A DNA stretch of 64,000 nucleotides from Xylanibacter caecicola (GTDB lineage Bacteria; Bacteroidota; Bacteroidia; Bacteroidales; Bacteroidaceae): the NCBI RefSeq assembly GCF_013166515.1, contig NZ_JABKKJ010000009.1, forward strand, positions 1 to 64,000, in the 5' to 3' direction. This document shows, in pieces, positions 7,991 to 18,600 of the stretch. The translations under genes and the position numbers were made by a program. Below the pieces are notes generated by a model. The model was not told where the DNA came from, ran no database searches, and saw nothing but the letters and a program-made list of their open reading frames with translations. The stretch's first letter is position 1. Every line of letters starts with the position of its first letter.

Positions 7991-8587
7991 ATGGAAATAA
8001 AGAATTCTGAATTTGTTGTCAGCAGCCCCGTTGTCAGCAAATGTCCTGATGATAATAAACCAGAATATGCTTTTATCGGAAGAAGCAATGTTGGTAAATC
8101 AAGTCTTATAAATATGCTTTGCAATCATAAGGGGTTGGCAAAGACATCCGCTACTCCTGGCAAAACATTGCTTATAAATCATTTTATAATAAATAAGGAG
8201 TGGTATCTTGTAGACCTTCCCGGTTATGGATATGCCCGTCGCTCAAAGTCTGTACAGCAGAAACTTCAGCAGATGATAATGTCGTATATACTTCAAAGGG
8301 AACAGCTGATAAATGTTTTCGTGCTTATAGACATACGCCATGAGCCTCAGAAGATAGACGTTGAATTTATCGACTGGCTCGGACAAAGCAACATACCTTT
8401 TTCAATAGTGTTTACAAAGGCAGACAAACTTACAGCTTCAAAGATAAGTTCCAATGTAAATTCATACCTTGAGAAGTTGAAAGAGACGTGGGAAGAACTT
8501 CCGCCTTATTTTGTTACGAGCAGCGAAAAGTGTATAGGGCGCGACGAGATACTTGATTATATAGAGCAGATAAACAAGAAACTATAA
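7991..8587 (+). CDS. engB: Ribosome biogenesis GTPase EngB/YihA
   Basis: A 198-residue GTPase required for 50S subunit maturation in other bacteria. G1 GRSNVGKSS is at residues 30-38, G3 is [10 protein letters not shown] and G4 is TKADK, with TSSEK as the G5-like motif. Length matches the family. The ATG at 7991 is chosen because [13 protein letters not shown] aligns with known starts; the 23 upstream codons cover the promoter. The ABC-F gene follows after 13 bases, so the two are probably co-transcribed, both acting on ribosomes. Confidence 0.94.
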   Translation: MEIKNSEFVVSSPVVSKCPDDNKPEYAFIGRSNVGKSSLINMLCNHKGLAKTSATPGKTLLINHFIINKEWYLVDLPGYGYARRSKSVQQKLQQMIMSYILQREQLINVFVLIDIRHEPQKIDVEFIDWLGQSNIPFSIVFTKADKLTASKISSNVNSYLEKLKETWEELPPYFVTSSEKCIGRDEILDYIEQINKKL

Positions 8588-8600
8588 AACATTATATATA

Positions 8601-10382
8601 ATGTCCGGTCAGATTCCATACTTAGACGTCCAATGCTTGACAAAGTCTTTCGGTGCACAGGTGTTGTTTGACAATATCTCGTTCAGCATTGCCGAAGGGC
8701 AGAAGGTGGGGCTTATTGCAAAGAACGGTACAGGCAAGTCAACACTTCTTTCTATTTTAACAGGAAAGGAAGCATATGACTCCGGCAATATTATATACCG
8801 CCGCGACCTTAAAGTCGGATTCTTGGAACAGTCGCCTGTGTTTAACGAAAACGACACCGTTCTTGATGCCTGCTTTAACCATAAAGGCTCGGACGAAGCA
8901 CTGTTGCGTGCCAAGCAGATATTGACACGGTTGAAGATACGTGATCTGAACCAGACAATAGGTGAACTAAGCGGAGGACAGCTTAAGCGTGTGGCTTTGG
9001 CTAATGTGTTGCTGACAGAACCGGACTTGCTTATACTCGATGAGCCTACAAACCACCTTGACCTTGACATGATAGAGTGGTTGGAAGGATATCTTAACCG
9101 TGGTAACAAGACATTGTTAATGGTTACGCACGATCGTTTCTTTCTTGACAGGATATGCAGTGTCATATTGGAACTTGATGATAAGTCCATATATACCTAT
9201 CGCGGCAATTATGCTTATTATTTGGAAAAGCGTCAGGAACGCATCAATAACACGCGTGCCGAGATACAGCGTGCAAACAACCTATATAGGAAAGAACTCG
9301 ACTGGATGAGGCGCATGCCTCAGGCACGAGGTCATAAGGCACGTTATAGGGAAGATGCCTTTTATGAATTGGAAAAGGTTGCGAAGCGCCGTATCGAAGA
9401 GAGGCAGGTAAGGCTGAAGTCCAATAATGTATATATAGGAAGTAAGATATTCGAGTGCCAGTATGTTACAAAGGCATGGACACCGGACAATGTTATTCTA
9501 AAGGACTTTTATTACAATTTTGCGCGTTATGAGAAAATGGGCATCGTTGGCAATAACGGTACCGGCAAGTCCACGTTCATAAAACTGTTGCTCGGATTGG
9601 AACATCCTGACAGCGGAAAGTTTGATATAGGCGATACCGTACGTTTTGGCTATTTCTCACAAGAAGGACTGAAGTTTGACGAGCAGCAGAAAGTGATAGA
9701 TGTGATAACCGATATAGCCGAGTATATTAATATAGGTAAAGGGAAACACTTGTCGGCATCTCAGTTCTTGCAGTATTTCCTGTTTACACCCGAGCAGCAG
9801 CATAATTATGTGTATAAACTCAGCGGTGGCGAAAAGAGAAAACTGTATCTTTGTACGGTTTTGATGAAAGACCCCAACTTCCTTGTACTTGATGAGCCGA
9901 CAAACGATTTGGATATACAGACGTTACAGATACTTGAAGAGTATCTTTCCGACTTTCCGGGTTGTGTGATAATAGTAAGTCACGACCGCTATTTCATGGA
10001 CAAGGTAGTTGATCATCTTCTTGTATTCAAGGGTGGGGGAGAAATAAAGGACTTTCCCGGCAACTATACGCAATACAGAGAGTGGAGCAGTATGGAATCT
10101 TCGGTTACTACCGCGCCAAAGGTAAAGGATGAAAAGAAGAAGGAGAAAAGCGGCAATACATCCAGACAACGTATGACGTTTAAGGAGAAATACGAGTTTG
10201 TGCAGCTTGAGAAAGATATAATGATGCTTGAAGAAGAGCAGAGAAAACTTGAAGAAGACTTATGCAGTGGAACTCTGTCGGTTGAAGAACTTACAGAAAA
10301 GAGCAAACGCCTTCCGGTGCTTAAGGACGAACTCGACGAGAAAACAATGCGCTGGCTCGAACTATCTGAATTGAAAATGTAA
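8601..10382 (+). CDS. ABC-F ATPase, Uup-like
   Basis: A 593-residue soluble twin-ATPase without membrane segments. Domain 1 has Walker A at residues 40-48 (AKNGTGKST), signature LSGGQLKR and Walker [13 protein letters not shown]; domain 2 has Walker A near 317 (GNNGTGKST), signature LSGGEKRK and [11 protein letters not shown]. Between them is the charged interdomain linker typical of ABC-F proteins ([16 protein letters not shown]), and after domain 2 a lysine/glutamate-rich C-terminal coiled coil as in Uup. ABC-F proteins act at the ribosomal E site or on DNA-linked processes (Uup). The first Walker motif reads A rather than G at its first position, still compatible with function. Confidence 0.92.
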   Translation: MSGQIPYLDVQCLTKSFGAQVLFDNISFSIAEGQKVGLIAKNGTGKSTLLSILTGKEAYDSGNIIYRRDLKVGFLEQSPVFNENDTVLDACFNHKGSDEALLRAKQILTRLKIRDLNQTIGELSGGQLKRVALANVLLTEPDLLILDEPTNHLDLDMIEWLEGYLNRGNKTLLMVTHDRFFLDRICSVILELDDKSIYTYRGNYAYYLEKRQERINNTRAEIQRANNLYRKELDWMRRMPQARGHKARYREDAFYELEKVAKRRIEERQVRLKSNNVYIGSKIFECQYVTKAWTPDNVILKDFYYNFARYEKMGIVGNNGTGKSTFIKLLLGLEHPDSGKFDIGDTVRFGYFSQEGLKFDEQQKVIDVITDIAEYINIGKGKHLSASQFLQYFLFTPEQQHNYVYKLSGGEKRKLYLCTVLMKDPNFLVLDEPTNDLDIQTLQILEEYLSDFPGCVIIVSHDRYFMDKVVDHLLVFKGGGEIKDFPGNYTQYREWSSMESSVTTAPKVKDEKKKEKSGNTSRQRMTFKEKYEFVQLEKDIMMLEEEQRKLEEDLCSGTLSVEELTEKSKRLPVLKDELDEKTMRWLELSELKM

Positions 10383-10443
10383 AAAGAAGTTAAAGTATAT
10401 GCGGTTTTCAGGTCTGATAGCCGCATATATAAATAGATTTCCT

Positions 10444-10451
10444 TATCTTTG
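10444..10451 (+). promoter_or_regulatory. -7 box upstream of rho
   Basis: TATCTTTG fits TAnnTTTG and precedes the rho ATG by 79 bases. A small hairpin (gcggttttcaggtctgatagccgc, split arms near 10401-10423) lies just upstream, between the ABC-F stop and this box. Confidence 0.55.
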
Positions 10452-10530
10452 CACACGATTTTTAAGAAACCCAATTTATATATGTTTCATCCGAAACATA
10501 GTTCTAATCAAAAACAATTTCATACACTAT

Positions 10531-12504
10531 ATGTATAGCAAAGACGAATTACTATCAAAAGATATTGCCGCATTGGAAGATATTGCGGTTGAACTTGGTA
10601 TTAAAGTCAGTTCAAAAGATAATCAGGAAGACATTATTTACTCAATCTTAGACAAGCAGGCTGAAGTTGAAAGCAACAAAAATCCGCTTTCAGCAAAGCG
10701 TCGTCGTACAAGAATTGTAAAGAAAGATACGGACCGTGTATATTCTGTTAATGGAAAGGATGGAGAGAACTTTGACCTTAAAAAGAACAAAGTCTCTGCC
10801 GATACGGTACAACTGTTCAAGGATATGGAAGAAGAAAGTGCGGATAATGTAGTAGAGGAAAAGAATGTAATTGCCGAAGAGGTGAAGCAACCGGAAGACA
10901 TACCCGTATTCCCAAAGCATCGCGGACGCAAGTCCAAGGCAGAATTGGCTGCTCTCGAAAGGCTGGCTGCTGCTCAGAAAGCGGCAGAAGAAGCGGCGCA
11001 GAAGCAGCTTGAGGAAATGCCTGTAACTACATCTGACGTCAATGAAAATACACTTTCTTCTGAAGATGTTATACCCGAAGCCGAGTTTGCAAACAATACA
11101 GGCAATGTGAATGATGAACATAAAGACTTGCTTGAACAGCTGCAGGCAAAAGTAAATGCACACAATGAAAATCAGGAAGAGAGCAGAGAGGTTGCAATAG
11201 ACAGTGTGTGGGAAGGTGACCCGTGTGATGGAACAGATTTTATTCCGGTGGTAGACCTTCCGATAGAAGACCATTCCGCATTGCCCAACTATGATATATT
11301 CGACAATCCTACAGCTCCGGTCGTTCCGCAGAACATGTCTTTCAGACAGCCCGTGCCTGCCAATGACACGTCTCTGTATGATTTCTCAGACATCATTACT
11401 GCAAACGGAGTACTCGAGGTAATGCCGGACGGTTACGGCTTTTTACGTTCAAGCGATTACAACTATCTTTCTTCTCCGGACGATGTATATGTTTCTGTTG
11501 CACAGATAAAGCATTACGGATTGAAGACCGGCGACGTGGTGAGTTGCCAGGTACGTCCTCCTCATGACGGAGAGAAATATTTCCCTCTTACAAGCATTAA
11601 TAAGATAAACGGTCGCAATCCTTCGGAAGTCCGTGACCGCATACCTTTTGAACATCTTATACCTTTGTTCCCCGATGAGAAATTCATGCTGTGCGGAGAT
11701 CCTGCTACAACGAATATGTGTACAAGGGTTGTCGATTTGTTTTCACCGATAGGTAAGGGACAGCGTGCACTCATTGTTGCTCAGCCGAAGACAGGTAAGA
11801 CGTTGCTGATGAAAGATATAGCAAATGCCATTGCGGCAAACCACCCGGAGGCTTATCTCATGATGCTTCTTATAGACGAACGTCCTGAGGAAGTCACGGA
11901 TATGGCACGCACTGTTAATGCCGAGGTTATAGCGTCAACGTTTGACGAGCCTGCAGAGCGCCATGTGAAGATTGCCGGAATTGTACTTGAAAAAGCCAAG
12001 CGTATGGTAGAGTGCGGACATGACGTAGTTATTTTCCTTGATTCCATAACACGTCTGGCACGTGCCTATAACACCGTATCGCCTGCAAGCGGCAAGGTGC
12101 TTACCGGTGGTGTGGATGCCAATGCGCTGCAAAAGCCAAAACGTTTCTTCGGTGCGGCACGAAACATTGAAGGCGGAGGCTCGCTGACAATCGTGGCAAC
12201 GGCATTGATTGATACCGGCAGTAAGATGGACGAGGTTATCTTTGAGGAGTTCAAGGGTACGGGTAACATGGAGCTTCAGCTTGACCGCAGCCTTAGTAAC
12301 AAGCGAATATTCCCGGCAGTTAATCTTGTTGCTTCAAGTACTCGTCGCGATGACCTGTTGCAGGATAAGACAACTCTCGATCGCATGTGGATACTCCGCA
12401 AGTATATTGCAGACATGAATCCTGTTGAGGCGATGAATACCATTCACGACAGGATGATGAAGACACGCAGTAATGAGGAGTTTCTTATAACAATGAACTC
12501 GTAG
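10531..12504 (+). CDS. rho: Transcription termination factor Rho with long disordered insertion
   Basis: A 657-residue Rho, about 240 residues longer than the E. coli protein. Order: N-terminal Rho-N helical domain (about 1-45, [19 protein letters not shown]), a charged low-complexity insertion (about 50-285, rich in E, K, A, N, with [15 protein letters not shown]), the RNA-binding cold-shock fold from about 291 ([15 protein letters not shown]), and the RecA-like ATPase with Walker A QPKTGKT at 418-424, Walker [17 protein letters not shown] and the Q/R-loop region [10 protein letters not shown]. The start at 10531 was chosen because the 44 upstream codons of the open frame overlap the promoter. 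A large disordered insertion is known for Bacteroides Rho, where it supports condensate formation; function here is inferred by analogy. Confidence 0.95.
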   Translation: MYSKDELLSKDIAALEDIAVELGIKVSSKDNQEDIIYSILDKQAEVESNKNPLSAKRRRTRIVKKDTDRVYSVNGKDGENFDLKKNKVSADTVQLFKDMEEESADNVVEEKNVIAEEVKQPEDIPVFPKHRGRKSKAELAALERLAAAQKAAEEAAQKQLEEMPVTTSDVNENTLSSEDVIPEAEFANNTGNVNDEHKDLLEQLQAKVNAHNENQEESREVAIDSVWEGDPCDGTDFIPVVDLPIEDHSALPNYDIFDNPTAPVVPQNMSFRQPVPANDTSLYDFSDIITANGVLEVMPDGYGFLRSSDYNYLSSPDDVYVSVAQIKHYGLKTGDVVSCQVRPPHDGEKYFPLTSINKINGRNPSEVRDRIPFEHLIPLFPDEKFMLCGDPATTNMCTRVVDLFSPIGKGQRALIVAQPKTGKTLLMKDIANAIAANHPEAYLMMLLIDERPEEVTDMARTVNAEVIASTFDEPAERHVKIAGIVLEKAKRMVECGHDVVIFLDSITRLARAYNTVSPASGKVLTGGVDANALQKPKRFFGAARNIEGGGSLTIVATALIDTGSKMDEVIFEEFKGTGNMELQLDRSLSNKRIFPAVNLVASSTRRDDLLQDKTTLDRMWILRKYIADMNPVEAMNTIHDRMMKTRSNEEFLITMNS

Positions 12505-12515
12505 AAAATATGAAT

Positions 12516-12561
12516 AAAAGGCGTTGCAGCTTGAAGATCTTGCAGCGCCTTTATTTTTTTA
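12516..12561 (+). terminator. Rho-independent terminator after rho
   Basis: A stem of about 13 bp (AAAGGCGTTGCA with TGCAGCGCCTTT, one G-U) followed by a run of T. It lies 12 bases after the rho stop codon. Confidence 0.85.
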
Positions 12562-12608
12562 TTGTCAGTTTATCATTGATTTTCAGTTAACATACAAATA
12601 TTAAGTTG

Positions 12609-13205
12609 ATGTTTAAAGATTGTTTCCCAAAATCCATTCTGGCAGGTATCTGCATATCTATCGGTTGTGTTGTCAATCTGCGCACCGGAGGTGTTGCCGG
12701 TGCCGTGTTGTTTGCATTTGGTCTTATAACCGTGGTCTATTACGGACTGAAACTGTATACAGGTACTGCCGGATTTATACGCCGTCATGGCGACTGGGGC
12801 ATGCTTGCTACTGTGCTGCTTGGTAATATTTTAGGATGCCTTGTTTCTGCATCTGTAATACGTTATGCACAACCCGATTGTCTTGAACCTGCCATGGCTA
12901 TTACATCATCACGCCTTGAAAAGGGTGCCGTTCCTTGTTTCCTGCTTGCGATAGGATGCGGTTTCATCATGACCACGGCAGTACATTTTGCGCGTAGTGG
13001 AAAAATGTTGCCCTTGTTGCTGGGAGTTCCGGTCTTCATTCTCTGTGGCTTTACTCATAGCATAGCAGATGCTTTTTATTTTATGCTTGTTCCGTCAGAT
13101 ATGCTTTTCAGCCTGTCTCTTCTTGTTGTTTATGTGTCTGAGGTCATAGGTAATTTTGTCGGATGTAATCTTTATCGGTGGGTGGTAAGAGATAATGGAA
13201 TTTGA
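12609..13205 (+). CDS. Formate/nitrite transporter (FNT) family membrane protein
   Basis: A 198-residue protein with six hydrophobic helices in the FNT fold, which forms pentameric channels for small monovalent anions such as formate and nitrite. Family-like features are the glycine-rich first helix (ILAGICISIGCVVNL), WGMLATVLLGNILGCL matching the conserved 'N-L-x-G' loop region, and a late GFTHSIADAFYF segment in place of the usual GFEHSVANMYF. It is shorter than FocA/NirC (about 270), mostly at the termini. The track start at TTG 12606 is one codon upstream of ATG 12609, which I use. Substrate is unknown. Confidence 0.8.
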   Translation: MFKDCFPKSILAGICISIGCVVNLRTGGVAGAVLFAFGLITVVYYGLKLYTGTAGFIRRHGDWGMLATVLLGNILGCLVSASVIRYAQPDCLEPAMAITSSRLEKGAVPCFLLAIGCGFIMTTAVHFARSGKMLPLLLGVPVFILCGFTHSIADAFYFMLVPSDMLFSLSLLVVYVSEVIGNFVGCNLYRWVVRDNGI

Positions 13206-13220
13206 AAAGACAGATAAGTG

Positions 13221-14234
13221 TTAGGTTTTTGATAACAGTCGTGTTATTAAGTTTGTTATTATTAATGGATTTATATTCAGACACCTATAGTCTTTAAAAC
13301 GGCAATTGTCATTTCCGGCAATGCTGCATGGCTGGCATTTAAGATTAGAGTATATTGCATTATCAGATGACTGTTGCCACCCTAAGAAGCCACATGCGGG
13401 TGTTGTGCTTCCCCATATGGATATTACTTTGGTACCGACAAGCGATGCAAGATGCATATTGGCAGAATCCATAGATATCATTATGTCAAGTTGTGACATA
13501 AGCGACAATTCCTCTTCTATAGTCATTGTTCCGGCTATACATATTGTCTTGTTGCTTTTTAATGATGTAAGTAATAATATGTCTTCTTTTGAACCGAATA
13601 AGAATATTTTGAATTCTTTTATACAAGACAATTCATGGATTACTTTTTTCATATAATCTAAAGGATATATTTTGTTTTTATATCTTGCCATAGGTGCAAT
13701 GCCTATCCATTTTTCGTTATTCTTGTAATATAGACATTGGGGCTTCGGATTGTTCCCATTTGTTGGAATGCGGTCTATTATAGGCAATACATTTAAATCA
13801 AGTTTAAATAATGTTTCAGCATATCGCTGTATAAATGAACTTGATTTAATGTTTTTATTATTTATAATTAACAATCGTTCAAATCTTTTTTTGTTGACAA
13901 TGGCAACTTTTATACCTCTAAGAATGAATGATATATCTATAATCCATGACAGTAGGATATTATGGAAATCTGCCACATAAGATATATCTTCTTTATGAAG
14001 CTCTCTGATAAGTCTTGTTATTCCGGTCAGTCCTTTATGCTTTTCTTGGAGTAAAATGAAAGAAATATTTTTCGGGCGATTAATGAAAATCTTCGAAAAG
14101 AAAGGACGTGTCAGTACTTTTATGTGTATCTCGGGATTGTTCAATGCCAGGCTGTATATTGCCGGTATTGTCATTGCTACGTCGCCAAGGGCAGATATGC
14201 GTATTATGAGTATTGTTTTATTTTTGTTTTTCAT
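13221..14234 (-). CDS. Family 9 glycosyltransferase (heptosyltransferase-like)
   Basis: A 337-residue GT9 enzyme. The N-terminal RISALGDVAMTIPAIYSL is the family signature for the acceptor domain, and the C-terminal donor domain shows CIAGTMTIEEELSLMSQLDIMISMDSANMHLASLVGTKVISIWGSTTP, as in WaaF/WaaC. These cytoplasmic enzymes add heptose (or another sugar) to the LPS core. Two cysteines and a histidine-poor tail (CQPCSIAGNDNC) follow the donor site. It is the last gene of the minus-strand LPS core cluster; the sugar donor in this organism is not determined by sequence. Confidence 0.88.
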   Translation of the reverse strand: MKNKNKTILIIRISALGDVAMTIPAIYSLALNNPEIHIKVLTRPFFSKIFINRPKNISFILLQEKHKGLTGITRLIRELHKEDISYVADFHNILLSWIIDISFILRGIKVAIVNKKRFERLLIINNKNIKSSSFIQRYAETLFKLDLNVLPIIDRIPTNGNNPKPQCLYYKNNEKWIGIAPMARYKNKIYPLDYMKKVIHELSCIKEFKIFLFGSKEDILLLTSLKSNKTICIAGTMTIEEELSLMSQLDIMISMDSANMHLASLVGTKVISIWGSTTPACGFLGWQQSSDNAIYSNLKCQPCSIAGNDNCRFKDYRCLNINPLIITNLITRLLSKT

Positions 14235-14259
14235 GACTTCCTTTTAAAGTGTATAATAC

Positions 14260-15024
14260 TTAAAAATCCAAGTTGAATGTTATTTTCTCAGACTTTTTCT
14301 TTTTATATCGCTTCCAAAACTTTGTACGTGCGTTCATCACTTTGTGAATACATTTGTCTATGGGAAATTTCCTTCCTCGTGCATATTCTTCTGCAATAAT
14401 TTCCATAAAGCGTCGTGGTCCCCAAAATTTGCAGATGTTATTACATCCGCATGAAAATCTTACATCTCCGAATTTCATTTGGTTGGTGTCGACAAGTGCA
14501 AAGTGATATTCTCCGTTATTGTCTTTATCCCATAATATATTGCCCGGTGTATAGTCATGGTGCAATATCTTTGCATTATGAAGTTGTGCCGTATATAAAC
14601 CGAAGGCACGTGCAAAGTCTTCGTATGTACCCTTGGTCGCGTTTCCCCATTCATACATCTTATGACGGTATTTGCTTTGTAGACTGACGAAATATGTATA
14701 TCCAATGATACCGGTTAAAGAACGTTCCTCTATATAGGCTATTTCAGTAGGAGTTTCAAATCCACGATTTCTGATTATTTTTGCATGCAGGTAAGCTCTC
14801 AGACCTTTTGGTTTTCGTAAGCCTGCAGAATATACAATGGCATTTATTCCATGCGGTTTGTGATAGCGTTTGATATTTATTCTTGTATTGTCCGGTGCAT
14901 CTATGACCTTAATAAGGTTACGCCCGTTTTGTATTGTATCACCTTGTCTTTCAAATATATCGGGTAGTGTTGTTATGAAGCGTTCAAGATGTGTATATTG
15001 TGGATTTATTATAATATTCTTCAT
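14260..15024 (-). CDS. Lipopolysaccharide core kinase, WaaP/Kdo kinase-like
   Basis: A 254-residue kinase of the Kdo/WaaP family (protein-kinase fold), which phosphorylates a core sugar such as Kdo or heptose. The catalytic loop is HHDYTPGNIL (Asp157, Asn162), followed by LVDTNQMKFG as the metal-binding region, and a possible ATP lysine lies in INIKRYHKP at K52. The start MKNIIINPQY at 15024 is chosen because the 42 upstream codons read through the preceding GT32 gene. Gene order among LPS glycosyltransferases supports a core-modifying role. Confidence 0.85.
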   Translation of the reverse strand: MKNIIINPQYTHLERFITTLPDIFERQGDTIQNGRNLIKVIDAPDNTRINIKRYHKPHGINAIVYSAGLRKPKGLRAYLHAKIIRNRGFETPTEIAYIEERSLTGIIGYTYFVSLQSKYRHKMYEWGNATKGTYEDFARAFGLYTAQLHNAKILHHDYTPGNILWDKDNNGEYHFALVDTNQMKFGDVRFSCGCNNICKFWGPRRFMEIIAEEYARGRKFPIDKCIHKVMNARTKFWKRYKKKKSEKITFNLDF

Positions 15025-15043
15025 GAAAATAATCTTTAGAGGT

Positions 15044-15790
15044 CTATTTATGCAACATACGCCAAAACCAGTTACGCTTTTTCCAACTGTGTGCAACGAG
15101 GTGTATGGCGAAGGCATTTCTTGTGTCTTCACTTTTGTGTCCGGCAACAAAACAGGATGGATATATATCTGCTCCTAACACATTTTGTTTCTTGTCCAAG
15201 TAGCGGTAGCCGTGTTTTTCTAAAGCCATTGCATACAAAGAAGGTGCTATTGGCTCTTGTTGTAATCTTCCGTCTGACAGCTTGAAATGTCTTTGTTTGT
15301 ATATGTCCAGTAATTCTTTTATTAAAGGCTGATGTGGAGCAGATATAATAAAAGCTGCCTGTATGCCAATTCCTGAAACTGTTTTTCCCGGCATATTGTT
15401 TGTTCCGTTTAGTGATATCATACCTTTAGGATTTCTTTTGACATCATTATCGTGGTATTCTTGAAACAATACTGTCGGTGTTTTGATGAACTCGTCAAAA
15501 CGTCGTTTGATAAGAATGTCAGAGTCAAGATATACTCCACCTTCCTCATATAAGGCGTACAGGCGTATCACATCTGCGGCAAAAGCCCATTTGTTTAGTG
15601 ACAAGGCTTCATCTACAAAAGGACATTCTATGGACATTGCGTCTTTTCTTGTCCAGTGACGTATATGGAAATCGGGCAATATATGTTGCCAGCTATTTAT
15701 ACATAATTGTATTTTTTCAGGATATTCCTCATCGCTGAACCAGCATAAATGTATGGTCTTGGGAATATTAAAATTTAAAGTTGTTCCCAT
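15044..15790 (-). CDS. Family 32 glycosyltransferase (OCH1/capsular type)
   Basis: A 248-residue GT32-like enzyme. The Gly-transferase sugar-binding region containing the DXD motif reads KWAFAADVIRLYALYEEGGVYLDSD with DSD at 89-91, and the N-terminus IPKTIHLCWFSDEEYPEKI is typical of mannosyl/galactosyltransferases of this family. No signal or membrane segment is seen, so it is a cytoplasmic enzyme of LPS or capsule assembly. It overlaps the upstream GT2 gene by 16 bases and the kinase gene follows after 19 bases. Confidence 0.87.
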   Translation of the reverse strand: MGTTLNFNIPKTIHLCWFSDEEYPEKIQLCINSWQHILPDFHIRHWTRKDAMSIECPFVDEALSLNKWAFAADVIRLYALYEEGGVYLDSDILIKRRFDEFIKTPTVLFQEYHDNDVKRNPKGMISLNGTNNMPGKTVSGIGIQAAFIISAPHQPLIKELLDIYKQRHFKLSDGRLQQEPIAPSLYAMALEKHGYRYLDKKQNVLGADIYPSCFVAGHKSEDTRNAFAIHLVAHSWKKRNWFWRMLHK

Positions 15791-16680
15791 AGTTTTGTTG
15801 TTTTGTCATTACGGAAATATGTGTATAACAATTTGATACGACTACGTAATCGGTCTATATACAACCTGTTTCTTTTGCTTTTTGATGATTCTTCTGGCTC
15901 ATCAATATTCAAAATGTCATCTTGAAAGGTGCGTATGGTAATTCCGTATTTGCGCAGAAATTGCAGTGATCCCCAATTCTTGTTTACTCTGCCTACAGAG
16001 CGGCTCATGAAATGGTAAACCATGCTTGCTCCTATTCCTTTGAACTCACGTATTCCTGCTAACCATAATTTTGCGGAAAAGTCCGGATCGGACCCCATTC
16101 CAGGTGAGAATTCCACACTATATCCTCCCACAATGTCCCATATATCACGATGTACGATACATGGAGGCGATGTACTGCCTTTCCAGTTTGGAATGCAAAC
16201 CTCGTTATAATGTTTCAACAAGTCCTCTTCTCTGAATGTTTCTGGTGTAAGACCATAATCTGCAACACCCACACTTATTTTGCGATTCTGGTGTGCTTTC
16301 GGTTGAATCATTGATGCTGAGACATAAAAATATTTATGTCCGATATTTTGTATCGTCTTTAGCAGTATGTTGTCCCATTCTGGCAAAACATACATATCAT
16401 CGTTCATATATACAATATATTCAGTGGTTACCAAGGAACGCAGTCCGTTTAAAGCCCAGCATACTCCTATGTTCTCTTTTGAATGAGTATGCTTATATCC
16501 TTTATATCGAACCCATTCCAGTGTTCCATCGTTGCCGTCATTCACATGTATCAGTATTTCATGTGTATAAGATGAATTCCGTTCAATGCTTTTAAGGCAT
16601 AGTTTTAGGAATTCCAGATTATTCCAACTTGGAATAAGTATGGAGAATAAAGGCTTCTCTTTTTTATGAATATTAGTCAT
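15775..16680 (-). CDS. Family 2 glycosyltransferase of the LPS cluster
   Basis: A 301-residue GT2 enzyme. LFSILIPSWNNLEFLKLCLKS opens the GT-A fold, VNDGNDGTLEWV is the nucleotide loop, and TTEYIVYMNDDMYVLPEWD carries the DXD-type motif (NDDM). A second family motif is the GGYSVEFSPGMGSDPDFSAKLW acceptor region. Soluble, no membrane segment. Start at 16680 follows the GT4 gene by 19 bases; it belongs to the same transcript. Sugar and acceptor are unknown. Confidence 0.87.
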   Translation of the reverse strand: MTNIHKKEKPLFSILIPSWNNLEFLKLCLKSIERNSSYTHEILIHVNDGNDGTLEWVRYKGYKHTHSKENIGVCWALNGLRSLVTTEYIVYMNDDMYVLPEWDNILLKTIQNIGHKYFYVSASMIQPKAHQNRKISVGVADYGLTPETFREEDLLKHYNEVCIPNWKGSTSPPCIVHRDIWDIVGGYSVEFSPGMGSDPDFSAKLWLAGIREFKGIGASMVYHFMSRSVGRVNKNWGSLQFLRKYGITIRTFQDDILNIDEPEESSKSKRNRLYIDRLRSRIKLLYTYFRNDKTTKLWEQL

Positions 16681-16699
16681 GATGACTTTATTATTATTG

Positions 16700-17842
16700 T
16701 TATTGATGTTTATGATTTATTATATTATTGTAAACACGGCATAATTCACCAGCTAATGTTTTGTCTGTAAAACGCATTGAATATTGCTTGCCTTTTCTTA
16801 CCATTGTATCACGTTTTATTTTGTCATTGCATATCTGATGTATTGCATCAGCCATACCTTTAGCATCGTTTGGTTCAATATATATTGAATTTGGACCGCC
16901 TGCTTCTTCGAGACATGAACCCTTGGCTGCTATGACAGGAGTTCCGGATGCTAATGCTTCTGTAACGGGAATGCCAAATCCTTCGAATATTGACGGCAAC
17001 ACAAAAACAATGGCAGCCCTATATATAGCAGGAAGATATTCGTTGGGTAAATCATTGATAATATGTAGTCTGTTGCTTATGCGGTATGATTTTGCCATGC
17101 TGACAATTTCATTCTGATATTCAGTGCGCTTACCAACCAATACGACGTGTATTTTCTTCGGAATAAATGTCAGTGCCTTTACTATTGTTTTTTGGTTTTT
17201 GCGTGTTTGTATTGTTCCGACGCATAATATGTATTTTTCAGGCAAATTAAACTTCTTACGGCATCGTGTGATTTCGCTTTCCTGTATAGATTTTCTGAAA
17301 ACATCTGATATACTTTGATATACAACGGATATCTTCTTTTCATCGATACCGTAAAAGTTTATTATGTCCCGTTTTGTTGTATCACTTACAGCTATAATAT
17401 GGTCGGATATGTTGCAGGCATAATATGTTTTTACATTTAGTATCATGCGTGATAGCCAGCTGTAAGTTTCGGGATGACGTATGAATATTAGATCGTGTAT
17501 GGTGACAATTGTCTTGCATTTTGAATGATTGATAAGAAAAGGTAATTCATTGCTTAATCCATGATATATGTCTATATTTTCACAGCGTACTGAATGCCAT
17601 GAAAAGAAACATCGCCAGATTTCGCGCAAAAGACTGTTGCGGCTAATCCATTTATCCGGTGTGACAATTTTGATGTTTTTGTTTATATCATGATATATTC
17701 CGGACTTGACTTGTCCGGGAACAAAAAGTACGCTTTCAATATTCTTTTCATACATGTCCAAGGCGTTGATACAACGTCTGCTATAGTTTCCTATACCTGT
17801 GGAGTTTGTAAAGACTTTCTTTGCTTCAAATCCTATTTTCAT
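16700..17842 (-). CDS. Family 4 glycosyltransferase
   Basis: A 380-residue GT-B enzyme of the GT4 (group 1) family. N-terminal MKIGFEAKKVFTNSTGIGNYSRRCINAL has the glycine-rich acceptor loop; the donor domain reads YILCVGTIQTRKNQKTIVKAL and the EX7E motif is in PSIFEGFGIPVTEALASGTPVIA. The start at 17842 (MKIGF) is preferred over one five codons upstream, which would run into the kdsB-like gene end at 17850. It probably adds a hexose to the LPS core or O-chain. Confidence 0.88.
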   Translation of the reverse strand: MKIGFEAKKVFTNSTGIGNYSRRCINALDMYEKNIESVLFVPGQVKSGIYHDINKNIKIVTPDKWISRNSLLREIWRCFFSWHSVRCENIDIYHGLSNELPFLINHSKCKTIVTIHDLIFIRHPETYSWLSRMILNVKTYYACNISDHIIAVSDTTKRDIINFYGIDEKKISVVYQSISDVFRKSIQESEITRCRKKFNLPEKYILCVGTIQTRKNQKTIVKALTFIPKKIHVVLVGKRTEYQNEIVSMAKSYRISNRLHIINDLPNEYLPAIYRAAIVFVLPSIFEGFGIPVTEALASGTPVIAAKGSCLEEAGGPNSIYIEPNDAKGMADAIHQICNDKIKRDTMVRKGKQYSMRFTDKTLAGELCRVYNNIINHKHQ

Positions 17843-17849
17843 AAACAAG

Positions 17850-18584
17850 TTATACAAATCCGTTTTTTCTCATGTATTTTTCCACTCCCTCGATGTCTTT
17901 GCGCGTATCAACAGATAATGATTTGCAATGGCAATTGTAATAGTATATAGGAATATTATTCTCGATGAAACGGAAGGAGTCGTTTTCTTCAATCTTTTCG
18001 ATAGGACCGCGTTGGGTATTATGATAAAACTGAAGGGCTTTTCTTGTAAAAGCACCGACACCCACAAACTTATGATACACGTAGTCCATGTTTCCTTTGG
18101 GATATGGTATGGGACTGCGGGATATGAAAAGACATCGGTTGTCTTCTGCTGTTACTATTTTTAGATTTGTAGCATCTACAACCTCTACAGGATCGTCAAA
18201 GTCTGTCATAAGATTAGATACATATATATTATTAGTATCTATGGCATCGGGTATACATTGAATAATGGCATCATGGTTTAGTAAAGGTTCGTCACCGTTC
18301 ACCATAACATAAAGGTCTGCATCCACTTTGGTATGTACCTCGTATAAACGTTCTGTGGCGGTTTCATGACTTGTGGCTGTCATTACAACCTTTGCGCCGA
18401 ACGTTTCTGCAAGTTTCTTTATTTTATCAGAATCGGTCGCCACATATACTTCTTCAAACTCTGTACATGCCTTACAATGTTCATACACCCATTGCAACAT
18501 TGGTTTTCCGCATATAAAAGACAATGGCTTTTCAAAAAAACGTGACGATTCTGCGCGGGCAGGTATTACACAAATTACTTTCAT
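17850..18584 (-). CDS. KdsB-like cytidylyltransferase (CMP-Kdo synthetase family)
   Basis: A 244-residue nucleotidyltransferase that fits 3-deoxy-manno-octulosonate cytidylyltransferase, which activates Kdo with CTP. Motifs are IPARAESSRFFEKPLSFICGKPMLQWV, VYVATDSDKI, ATERLYEV, MVNGDEPLL and KFVGVGAFTRKAL. Several usual KdsB positions differ (for example RFFEKPL in place of RLPGKPL, and NGDEP in place of QGDEP), so this may be a diverged paralogue for a related acidic sugar. Its neighbours, the Kdo transferase and a late acyltransferase, favour CMP-Kdo. Confidence 0.78.
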   Translation of the reverse strand: MKVICVIPARAESSRFFEKPLSFICGKPMLQWVYEHCKACTEFEEVYVATDSDKIKKLAETFGAKVVMTATSHETATERLYEVHTKVDADLYVMVNGDEPLLNHDAIIQCIPDAIDTNNIYVSNLMTDFDDPVEVVDATNLKIVTAEDNRCLFISRSPIPYPKGNMDYVYHKFVGVGAFTRKALQFYHNTQRGPIEKIEENDSFRFIENNIPIYYYNCHCKSLSVDTRKDIEGVEKYMRKNGFV

Positions 18585-18600
18585 GTTGTTTATATATTTA

